Assembly (NCBI GenBank): GCA_018350325.1 | Contig: JAEVLN010000010.1 | Span: 248,001-312,000, forward strand | Length of the DNA: 64,000 nucleotides | Source: Globodera rostochiensis | Lineage: Eukaryota > Nematoda > Chromadorea > Rhabditida > Heteroderidae | Direction of reading: 5' to 3' | Shown: positions 46,875 to 55,998 of the stretch, piece by piece | How the letters are laid out: each line of letters opens with the position of its first letter | How positions within the stretch are numbered: the stretch's first letter is position 1 | Made by a program: the position numbers and the translations under genes | Notes under the pieces: generated by a model | What the model was told of the DNA's origin: nothing | What the model saw: only the letters and a program-made list of their open reading frames with translations | Database searches by the model: none

Positions 46875-47590
46875 TCAAGACGGGCATGTTGTGGAAGTGT
46901 AAAGCATTTGAAGCAAAAACGAATGTCAATACAAACAATGATCAATCAATCAACCCAACTAAAAACCATCCACCCGATCAGGGACCTCAAGAAATTTTTG
47001 ATCCTTTTTTATGGGTTCCACCATTTCACAGTTATTTTTCCCCCGAATTGTATAGAAAAGTTAGTCGTCCCGCCCCCAGCACATCCGTTGATCTGTTTTC
47101 ATTATATCCGGTAGATTTGCGTTAGAAAACTGAATTTAACATACCTATAATGTGTGTAATTCTCAACCAATATATTGCTCGATGTTTACGTGATGATCCA
47201 ATCGATTGTGATTGATCTGACTGGTGGTCCAACCAAGCACCAGAAAGTGATCGGGCATAATGATGCCATTGGAGCACACACACAAACATCGATTGAGATC
47301 AATCACGTCATTTGTACTCACTCATCCAATCTTTTCCGGTCTTTTAATATCTTTTTGTTGTGTCCCTGTGTGGTTTTATGTAATAAAAAAATGTTTTTGT
47401 TGTTGCTTGCTTTTACAACATTTTTTCACACTCAAAACCTTTGGTTTGGCGCGGTTTCTGGGAGGTCTTCGGGGGACCGAAAAAACGAATTCTCAATTTT
47501 TCGGATGGGTCTCAAATCGCTAACCACCAACTCAGCGCCTGTCGGGGGTAGGGTTGGGATTTATAGTTGCTAAAAACCTCCAAATCGTTA
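46875..47590. other. 3' flank of akt and intergenic sequence
   Basis: No gene recognised. Two long overlapping ORFs (47175-47573, 47260-47523) have no domain and sit where 3' UTR is expected. Confidence 0.4.
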
Positions 47591-47609
47591 GGTTTTTAGT
47601 TGCTTAAAA

Positions 47610-47740
47610 ATAGGGTTGGACAAGAACGGGTGTCCAGGGTCCGGGATACCCGGTATCCGGGGGTTGGATCCGGGCGGGTTAAGCACCCCTAATGGTGGTA
47701 TTTTTTCGGAGAGATTTTTTTTTGATAATGCCAAATATTT
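47610..47740. mobile_element. dispersed repeat (tagggttggacaagaacggg type), copy 1
   Basis: About 110-130 bp nearly identical to 52615-52745, starting tagggttggacaagaacggg, with palindromic ggtatccgg/ccggatacc words and ending in ggttaagcacccctaatggtgg. The hAT-like left end is shared with the 15240 and 58201 MITEs, but no target duplication was found; the right flanks of both copies are also similar, so the unit is longer than the palindromic part. Confidence 0.6.
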
Positions 47741-47974
47741 CATAATATTAGGGTATACATTTCAACAGAAATTATCAGGAAAAGATTCTTTAGGACCACA
47801 ATTTTTAATTCCATTTAAAAGGCTTTATCATTCTGATGAGAATAAAATGTGCTTAATGCCAAATATTTCATAATATTAGGGTATACATTTCAACAGAAAT
47901 TATCCGGAAGAAAACCTCGTAAAATTTTTATGGCATTCTGACATTATTTTTAAATTAAAAATCCAATCGTTAGG

Positions 47975-48118
47975 GGTGTAATATCGCGCGATCTTGCATG
48001 AAATGCGATCGGCGATCTCAAATTTTTTAATGCGAACGGCGATCTGCGATCGGCGATCTGCCCAAAAAAGCCGATAATTGCGATCACGATCGCGCGATCG
48101 CGATCACGATTCCCATCC
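47975..48118. repeat. self-complementary gcgatc-rich element
   Basis: Dense overlapping gcgatc, cgatcg and gatcgc words in both orientations between ttaggggtg and catccctgg, which resemble hAT ends. No target duplication seen. Confidence 0.45.
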
Positions 48119-48123
48119 CTGGT

Positions 48124-48545
48124 ACGCATCACTTCAGTGCCGGACACTTCAGTGCCGGACACTTCGGTGCGGACACTTCAGTGCCAGCAAATTTGAAAGT
48201 CTATAACTTTTTTTACTCAACCTAATAAAATAAACAAGATGTCATTCAAAAGCTCCAAGCTTTTAAAAGCTATTGTTAAGCCCAAAGCTAAACAATTAGA
48301 AAATTCTTGAAAAAGTTATTTCAATAAATTACGAAAAACCTCGATTTTGGGTGTTTTTTCACATTGAACTTTTTGAAAACGAATTGAACCGCTTGGCTTT
48401 TTCCGCTAAATGATTCTTCTTATTTAGAGCTTTCGAATGACATCTTGTTTGCATGATTGGGTTGAGTTTAAAAAGAGTTATAGACTTTCAAAGGTTGCTG
48501 GCACTGAAGTGTCCGGCACTGAAGTGTCCGGCACTGAAGTGAACG
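48124..48545. mobile_element. fold-back element with ~115-bp terminal inverted repeats
   Basis: Left arm 48124 to about 48265 (cacttcagtgccggac repeats, then cagcaaatttgaaagtctataac and a caagatgtcattc block) is inverted at about 48415-48545 (gaatgacatcttg ... gttatagactttcaaaggttgctg, then gcactgaagtgtccg repeats). The ends are tandem gcactgaagtgtccg units, 3-4 per side. No coding frame. Confidence 0.8.
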
Positions 48546-48639
48546 CCGCCGTCAGAAGAGACACCAGCCTTTTAATTGCTCGCAGCCCCACTTTTTTTTT
48601 ACGCGTCCCACTACCATATCGTGTATGCATGTTCAACCC

Positions 48640-48965
48640 AAGTCATCCATTACAAAGTTAGGCATTCTAGCTTTTTTACAGCTTAACAAAATTAAACAAT
48701 ATTGGTACTATTAGAGAGCTTTAATTGAGAGTAGAGATATGCTTCAGAAAGGTTCAAATGGTTCAAAGCATTTTCGTTATATTAGCAAAACTGCCAAATT
48801 TTGAGAATTACAGTTTTTCGAAGTTTTCTGCGTATAACTTTCCTGTTTGACTAAACATTTAGTTTAAGCATATATTATTAAACTTTTTGAGAGCTTTCTA
48901 TGGTACCAATATTGCTTTATTTTGTTTAATTCGAGAAGAGATATAGATTTGTAACGGATGAGATG
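48640..48965. mobile_element. second fold-back element, ~80-bp imperfect arms
   Basis: catccattacaaag...aaattaaacaatattggtactattagagagct on the left is matched, inverted, by agagctttctatggtaccaatattgc...gtttaattcgag...tttgtaacggatgag on the right. acgcgtccca occurs just outside both ends (48601 and 48974). Confidence 0.65.
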
Positions 48966-49079
48966 GTCCTTTACGCGTCCCATAATTTTTTGTTAATCTT
49001 TGCTCCGATTCCATGTTATTTAATTCACAAATAAAAGATTCCATATGGTGTCCCTTTGGCTAGACCCCGGCCATTGAAT

Positions 49080-49900
49080 GTTCGCCATTGAATACACCCC
49101 ACATTCAACCACATACCTATTACAACATCAAGCACTAACTTCCCACTCCAACTACACGCTTCTCAAAATTTTTTCGATTACTATTTTATTTAGAAAAATA
49201 AAAAATACTTCAATATTACTGAAACTAATTCTCCAACTACTTTTTCCGTTACTCGCTGGTTGGTTCAGTAATGTTGAAGACTTTTTGGTTATTCTCTATT
49301 AAATAGTCCCCGAAAAAAAGTTATTTAGGAAGCGTGTAGTTAGAATGAAAGTAAAATATGTGAGAAGCGTGTGAAAATGTGGTATAGGTATGTGGTTGGG
49401 TGGGCAATGGTGGAGAATTGCGGTCCCGACGAAAAAAAATCTTAACAATTTTAATTGCATGTTTTCTAGGGTAAAAATATGCGTAGAACACGAATCCGAG
49501 CTCGGATTTTGTGGATGTCAAACCCCGAAATGAATTCGAACAATTTAACGATATTTCAGGCACGTGAAAAATAATTTATGCATAAACCAAAAAGGTTAAA
49601 ACCTTGAAAAAATGCACTAAAACGTTTGTAATAATAAGAAAACAAAACAATTTAATCGTTACGGATCGAAAGGTGACCTAAAAAATTTGGCAACCCAAAA
49701 AAAAGTTGCATTTTGAAAGTTCGAAAAATGTTCGTATTCAGGTTCGGGGTTCGACATCCGCAAAACCCGAGCTCGGATTCATGTTCTACGCATTATTACA
49801 CCCTAGAAAACATGCATTTAAAATTATAAGCATCCAAAAAATTTTTAAAAAATTTTCGTCGGGACCGCAATTCTCCACCATTGCCGTTGGGGGTGACATT
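49080..49900. mobile_element. nested fold-back structure
   Basis: gggcaatggtggagaattgcggtcccgacg (49400 on) through gtagaacacgaatccgagctcgg and tggatgtcaaaccccga (to about 49530) recurs inverted at 49700-49890. An additional shorter inverted pair (cacatacctattacaac, about 49110, versus ggtataggtatgtgg, about 49381) lies outside the left arm, suggesting nested or compound insertion. Confidence 0.7.
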
Positions 49901-50887
49901 ATGTAGCCATAAAACTGCTGGAGCTAAAATTCGAAAAAATGCCTCCAAAAATCAATAAGAATCACATTGTTTGGTGCTGATCAAGAATATGGTATCAGTT
50001 TTTGTCAAATCATTTGTCTATGATTTCGTAAATTAACATTCTTTTTTAATTACTGTGGTGTCCGGCATAAAAGCATAAACTTTTCTAAAATGTCGTCAAA
50101 TGCATCAACGTTGCTCGCCGTCTCACGGCAGGATGATACTCGCCCTCCACACAACACCAAAACGCTTGATTGCATAAAAAGGGCATTTCATTACTGGCCC
50201 AAATTAATAGATTAAATGTCGCAATGTCGAGCATTTGACGATGAGTCTCGTGTTGCTTTGTTACGCCTTTTTGCTGACCCCCGTCCTCTTGATCATCTGC
50301 GTGTGTGCTCCAATACCGGTAATCGAATACGACAAACGGATCAAACAAATTTGATAAAAATCATTAACAAAAGAAATGATTTGACAAAGGATACCATATT
50401 CTTGGCCAGCAAGGCTGCAATATTCAAAAAACAAACCTTTGCTACAATAAAATATTTTTAAACGACAAAAAAATGCTGCGGGCGCAACCCCACGTCTTAT
50501 CGAAGTAAAAAGTGCTGCGGTCTGCATCCCAGCCCCCAATTGAATTCGAATGAAATATGTTTACTCAATTCTTCTGGAATCGGAGCAAATTCAATTCTTA
50601 TGGAATCGGTGCAAAAAAAAATTATTTATTCAGCAATCGTGGTTTAATGTACTTTTCCGTGCCTGTGACCGAAACTGGCAACGAAACGACGGCAGAGGAT
50701 GTTGTGACTGGCAGCGAAGAGTGAGGGAGAATGGAGAGACGTGAACGCAACACGGCAGTGCTGCGCACCGATCGTGGCTTCTCACCGTTTGCCGGAGATC
50801 GCAACTTGTTGCCAATTTTGAAAGACCACTAATCGGCCACGATCACATTGGAGGTTAATCAGCCAGTGAAATCAAAATGAATTGCAG
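49901..50887. other. stretch without recognised gene
   Basis: Several ORFs on both strands (for example 50085-50348 minus) show no domain or signal peptide. Nothing is supported. Confidence 0.35.
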
Positions 50888-51109
50888 CTCGATTTTAGAC
50901 GAAAAGAGCTCCATAAGGCCATTTTGTGACGACACGTAGGCGCGGGAGTCCTGCGAACCCATGACGTCAGCGTGGGCGACGACTTCGATGCCATGGACTG
51001 GGACGAAGTGCCAGGCGAAATGGACAAATTTGTCAGATGGCTTGACGCCGAAATGAACGCCGGTGTGATGAGCGCGGGAGAATTGGCAGCGCGTGCCAGC
51101 CACCGCTTC
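50888..51109 (+). pseudogene. Fic-domain exon, fragment C, with in-frame stop
   Basis: An exon-like segment after ttgcag encodes LDFRRKELHKAIL, a TGA at 50927-50929, then RHVGAGVLRTHDVSVGDD and EVPGEMDKFVRWLDAEMNAG, and ends AARASHRF before gtaagt. This corresponds to the part of FICD-type Fic domains just before the catalytic HPF...GNGR exon, and it ends at the same phase-0 position where fragment B (7562-7681) begins. Downstream, acag|GTGCA at about 51152 looks like the first bases of that next exon and then diverges. Nonsense codon plus missing core make it a pseudogene. Confidence 0.68.
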
Positions 51110-53240
51110 GTAAGTACCAATAATATAAATAATTGGCCATATAACGGACAGGTGCAAAAAACCTAATAAAATATCGAAATATGCGCAATCAATTTTTCTC
51201 TTAAGAACACAGCCACCCAACCAGCAGCTGCAAAGCCCCTTTTCACATCTATACTTAAACCAAAAAAGCACAAAGCACCGCCGGCTCACCTCTCATCTAA
51301 TTATTTTTGGAAAACACCTTTGCAATCAAAGCATGCTCCAAAAATTCGACTTTAGCGCCAAAAAATTAAATTCCGAAAAAAAGCGCCAAAAAGTTAAATT
51401 CGGTCGTCAAACTCCGAAAATTGTGCGTGAGTGAGTAACATTAGAGTCCGGGATCAAAACAAAAATTGTTTGGGTTTTTTTGTACAAAAAATTGGACCAA
51501 AAGTTCTTTGGTTTTGGGTCAAATTAAAGTTTGACTAAATATTGTTTAGGCCCAAGTTTTCGGTCTCTCTAGCGAGCACCAGGGATGGTCGGAATTCCGA
51601 TTTCCGACTTTTTTGGGGTCGGAATTCCGATTTCCGAAACTTTGAGCAAAAAGTCGGCAATTTTCGGAAAAATCGATAATTCTTCGGCCCACTTTTCTTA
51701 ACAAATCTCGTTAAGATCTTCAAAAAAAATTCCCGGAGCCGCCGAACCTCTCCCATTCACCTAGAAACTTCAAAAAATTACAGTATTTTTTAAATTTTGG
51801 TTGCAAATCTCTTAACAAATAATGAGGCAAACATTCAAAATTTTCTCGGCGGCGCCTATCGGCACCGCCGAACCCCTCCACCTCCCTAATCCCAATCCCG
51901 GTTGGACCGGGATTAACCGGGACAAAAATTCAACCTCTAAAAGGTCATTTTTGAGCCAGATTTCCCAGTGTTTATGGTTTAGTGGTGAGTGGTAGGGATT
52001 TGAGGGATTGATTGGTTGGGTTCAGATCTCCGACGTTCAAATTATTTTTTTCCCCGATTTTCTGTAACATCTATGCTGTGAGAAACAATTTTTAAAAACT
52101 TTTTTAAATTTATCCCGATTAAAAATTTCGGTTTTTGGCTGTGTAAATATATTCAAATCGCCTTCAGCCTTCAAAAAAGAAGCGATTAATGCCGAATTTG
52201 AATGCCAAAAAGCCAACCCCAATGTTATTGATGGGAAATTCGACTTCCGATTTGAATTCTTTCAAATTAATGCGGGATTTGGAGCCGTCCAGCATTGTGT
52301 CCAACGTCACATTGATATTCATTTTGGAGGGCAAAGCTTTAAAAAATTGGCAATTTGACTAGGAATTTGTAAAATATTATTTTATTTGAAAGGAATTTAT
52401 TTGTCTAAAATTTGCACAATTCTCAAAAAGGTTTCCCCGGAAGCGTCAGTGATTATTAAAAGTCGAGAAAACAGTGGTTTCTAGGGGGGTTTTCTGGGGG
52501 CAAAAAATTGAATCTGACCTACGTTTCTACCAGCTCCTAACCCCGTACCCGAATCCGAACAACTTTTCAAAAATACAAAATTTCTAAAAAATCAATTTGG
52601 CCTCAAAATTAGGGTTGGACAAGAACGGGTATCCGGAACCGGTATCCGATCCGGGATACCCGGTATCCGGGGGTTGGATCCGGGCGGGTTAAGCACCCCT
52701 AATGGTGGTGTTTTTTCGCAGAGATTTTTTTTTTGATGGTGTTAGTGCTAGTTAAAATGTCTGAATTTTGCGTAAGTCATCTTGCCATTTTCCCTAAATG
52801 TTCAAAAAAAAAAAGTTTAAGAAAAATGCAATAAAAAAATACTCTTTTAAAGAAATAAAAACCAAAAATGCACCCCTAAAATCGAATTTTTTTTTTCTGA
52901 ATCAGCACCCCCTCCCCAAAAATTCCTGGGTACGCCCTTGACCGTCGCCTGTTTCAGATGAAGAAGAGTTACTGGCAAATGAAATTCTTGATTGAATTTG
53001 ATTTTATTCGTTTATTTTATGCGTTTATTTACTTTTAGGCAAAAATTGCGTGAAAAAATTTTGATTTTTTATAAAATTTTAATTAGTATTTTCAAAAATT
53101 GAAGAAACGATCGTGTGACCTAAAAAAATGATTTTCGTTTCTTTTCAGAGCAGGGCTCGTTTAGGAAAAAAAAGAAGTTAAAAACCTTATCTAAAACCAA
53201 CAAATCCAACAATTCTAAAAAGAGATGAACCAAATTACTT
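51110..53240. other. repeat-rich, gene-poor stretch
   Basis: 51586-51680 has repeated tcggaattccgatttccga words in a self-complementary arrangement after cagggatggtcgg (hAT-like end). 51845-51880 holds a copy of the gcgcctatcggcaccgccg motif. 52160-52360 is open on both strands with protein-like content (reported as a finding). Copy 2 of the tagggttggacaagaacggg repeat is at 52615-52745. Confidence 0.45.
52615..52745. mobile_element. dispersed repeat (tagggttggacaagaacggg type), copy 2
   Basis: Matches 47610-47740 over its length, including the tail ggttaagcacccctaatggtgg and a ttttttcg.agagatttttttt stretch beyond. Palindromic core ggtatccg/cgggatacc. Confidence 0.6.
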
Positions 53241-53259
53241 TTGTTTTACAATTTTGAAT

Positions 53260-53385
53260 CAACTATATGTAAGCATGAGCCGATTTGTGTCCAATCATCG
53301 GTTTCAGAGACTACGACGTCACCATCGCCGTCCTCCATTCTATTCTTGTTCATCGTCATTATTGTGCCGTTCAGGGTTAAAAATT
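53260..53385 (-). pseudogene. partial duplicate of the KKR-repeat secreted protein gene
   Basis: Minus-strand frame TIMTMNKNRMEDGDGDVVVSET then DDWTQIGS. It matches the 3' part of the gene at 55089-55547 joined directly to a segment (gatgattggacacaaatcgg) that at the parent locus lies about 170 bp further on (near 54965). Copies of this segment therefore flank the 130-bp satellite on both sides. Confidence 0.5.
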
Positions 53386-53599
53386 GCGGGTTCGGAGTTT
53401 TATCGGGGGTGAGACTTACAAGTGTCGGGGTCGGGGAAATCCCCGAAAAATGGCCTAAATTTGCGGGGTCGGGGTTTATTATTGAGATCTTCGAGATTTT
53501 ACGAGATTCTCGATCGCAAAATCGATCGAAATTCTTTTGAGATCTTCGAGATTTTACGAGATTCTCGATCGCGAAATCGATCGAAGGGATGAAAAATCC

Positions 53600-54930
53600 A
53601 AGAATAAAATCAATAAACATTTATTTTAATTTTATGCTTCTTTAAACCAACAAATTTAAATTTTTCGGACTAAATTATTTGAAAAATCCAAGAATAAAAT
53701 CATATTCTTAATGTTTACACGAATAACTTCTATAAAAAAGTGTTATAAACATTTATTTTAATTTTATCGGACTAAATTATTTGAAAAATCCAAGAATAAA
53801 ATCATTTTCTTAATGTTTACGAATAACTTCTATAAAAAAGTGTTATAAACATTTATTTTAATTTTATGCTTCTTTAAGCCAACAAATTTAAATTTTTCGG
53901 ACTAAATTATTTGAAAAATCCAAGAATAAAATCATTTTCTAAATGTTTACGAATAACTTCTATAAAAAAGTGTTATAAACATTTATTTTAATTTTATGCT
54001 TCTTTAATCCAACAATTTTAAATTTTTCGGACTAAATTATTTGAAAAATCCAAGAATAAAATCATTTTCTAAATGTTTACGAATAACTTCTATAAAAAAG
54101 TGTTATAAACATTTATTTTAATTTTATGCTTCTTTAATCCAACAATTTTAAATTTTTCGGACTAAATTATTTGAAAAATCCAAGAATAAAATCATTTTCT
54201 AAATGTTTACGAATAACTTCTATAAAAAAGTGTTATAAACATTTATTTTAATTTTATGCTTCTTTAAGCCAACAAATTTAAATTTTTCGGACTAAATTAT
54301 TTGAAAAATCCAAGAATAAAATCATTTTCTAAATGTTTACGAATAACTTCTATAAAAAAGTGTTATAAACATTTATTTTAATTTTATGCTTCTTTAAGCC
54401 AACAAATTTAAATTTTTCGGACTAAATTATTTGAAAAATCCAAGAATAAAATCATTTTCTAAATGTTTACGAATAACTTCTATAAAAAAGTGTTATAAAC
54501 ATTTATTTTAATTTTATGCTTCTTTAAGCCAACAAATTTAAATTTTTCGGACTAAATTATTTGAAAAATCCAAGCATAAAATCATTTTCTTAATGTTTAC
54601 GAATAACTTCTATAAAAAAGTGTTATAAACATTTATTTTAATTTTATGCTTCTTTAATCCAACAATTTTAAATTTTTCGGACTAAATTATTTGAAAAATC
54701 CAAGAATAAAATCATTTTCTAAATGTTTACGAATAACTTCTATAAAAAAGTGTTATAAACATTTATTTTAATTTTATGCTTCTTTAATCCAACAATTTTA
54801 AATTTTTCGGACTAAATTATTTGAAAAATCCAAGAATAAAATCATTTTCTAAATGTTTACGAATAACTTCTATAAAAAAGTGTTATAAACATTTATTTTA
54901 ATTTTATGCTTCTTTAAGCCAACAATCAAC
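53600..54930 (+). repeat. 130-bp AT-rich satellite, about ten copies
   Basis: Unit cggactaaattatttgaaaa...cttctataaaaaagtgttataaac...atgcttctttaa(g/t)cc(aaca). cggac occurs at about 53667, 53768, 53898, 54028, 54158, 54288, 54418, 54548, 54678 and 54808; spacing is 130 bp except for copy 1 to 2 (shortened by about 29 bp). Two unit variants (ttaagccaacaaa versus ttaatccaacaat) are interspersed. Confidence 0.95.
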
Positions 54931-55088
54931 TTATGCTCAACAATTATGCATATATGAGCCGATTTGTGTCCAATCATCGGTCCAATAACCATCGCATTTT
55001 TTAGGGCTTCTTCCTCCTCAAATTGCGATTCGTCCATTCGGCTCGGGGTAGTTTCTTAAAAAAAGTGATGCTCTGTTAATTCTTAAAT

Positions 55089-55547
55089 TTAAGGAAAACT
55101 CGGGATCGGGATTAGTAAGCTGATTTTTGCATGATTTCTTCCAATTAAAATAGTTTCAGAGACTACGACGTCACCATCGCCGTCCTCCATTCTCTTCTTG
55201 TTCATCGACATCATTGTGCCGTCCTCCATTCTCTTCTTGTTCATCGTCATCATTGTGCCGTCCTCCATTCTCTTCTTCAGTGGCGGTGGTCTGATCAGTC
55301 GTCTCTTCGGTGCCGTATAGATCAAAAAGCCGGCACTGTCCTCAGCAGCCGCTGCCCCCGACAATTTGCTGCTCGCCATGGGTACGATAATTGCGCCCCG
55401 CAGCAGCAGGAGACGGTTGTGCAGGCCAATGGCCGAAGCGGACGTGTGGGAGGTGTAATGGCACAAAAGGAGGAGGAAGAGGAGGAGAGGGAGGAAGTGC
55501 CAAAGTGGGAGACGACGATGAGGACGGAGAAGAAGCAATAATGCCAT
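55089..55547 (-). CDS. secreted protein with KKRMEDG repeats (152-aa frame)
   Basis: Single open frame on the minus strand. The N-terminus is basic then strongly hydrophobic (MALLLLLRPHRRLPLWHFLP then LLLFLLLLC), a signal peptide or anchor. The middle is Ala/Ser/Leu rich; the distal part holds three tandem copies of KKRMEDG separated by TMMTMN or TMMSMN, then DGDVVVSET. The KKR spacing would allow convertase processing into short Met-rich peptides, as in neuropeptide-like precursors, but this is inference. A partial duplicate is at 53260-53385. An overlapping frame over the repeat is acidic (EEENGGRHNDD), so frame choice rests on the leader. The true C-terminus may lie in another exon. Confidence 0.45.
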   Translation of the reverse strand: MALLLLLRPHRRLPLWHFLPLLLFLLLLCHYTSHTSASAIGLHNRLLLLRGAIIVPMASSKLSGAAAAEDSAGFLIYTAPKRRLIRPPPLKKRMEDGTMMTMNKKRMEDGTMMSMNKKRMEDGDGDVVVSETILIGRNHAKISLLIPIPSFP

Positions 55548-55998
55548 ATTATAAATCCTCTTAGAAAATGAACCGAGACATGAAATGAGAAAAGCGGCGA
55601 AACAATTTAAATATTTTTATTTCAAAAAATTAAAAAAATTAAATTACCCATTTAAAATAACTAAAATAGATATCCTTAAATATGTATGATGGCCAAGTCA
55701 AAAACTAATTTTGCTGAAAGCTACTCTAACGCAACATTTAAAATTTTAAAAATAGAATGGACTGCTCACAATGCCGTGGCATGAACGGCGGCGATGAATG
55801 ATAATTTGCCCATTTAAAACACGCAAAATTAAATGAGAAAAAAGCATTTCAAATAATAAATACAAATAATTTTCTGTTAATTAATAAATTCTTCCGAATT
55901 TTGTTTGGATTTGGAGAAAATATTTTTTTAATAATTTATACATTTAAAATATCTTTGAAATGTAAAAAGTTTTCTGTTCAACGAATCGATTATTTTTA
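55548..55998. other. AT-rich intergenic stretch
   Basis: No gene recognised; 5' flank of the KKR-repeat gene and 3' flank of the SLC7 gene. Confidence 0.4.

Noticed and set aside
47175..47573. 132-codon ORF downstream of akt
   Set aside because: Probably 3' UTR or intergenic; no domain, no splice or leader logic, hydrophobic stretch is AT-driven.
50085..50539. Overlapping ORFs around 50.1-50.5 kb on both strands
   Set aside because: No domain or signal peptide, and mutually overlapping; insufficient evidence.
53246..53620. 124-codon minus-strand ORF
   Set aside because: Only its last third matches the KKR-repeat gene; the rest is repeat sequence, so it was recorded as a partial duplicate rather than a gene.
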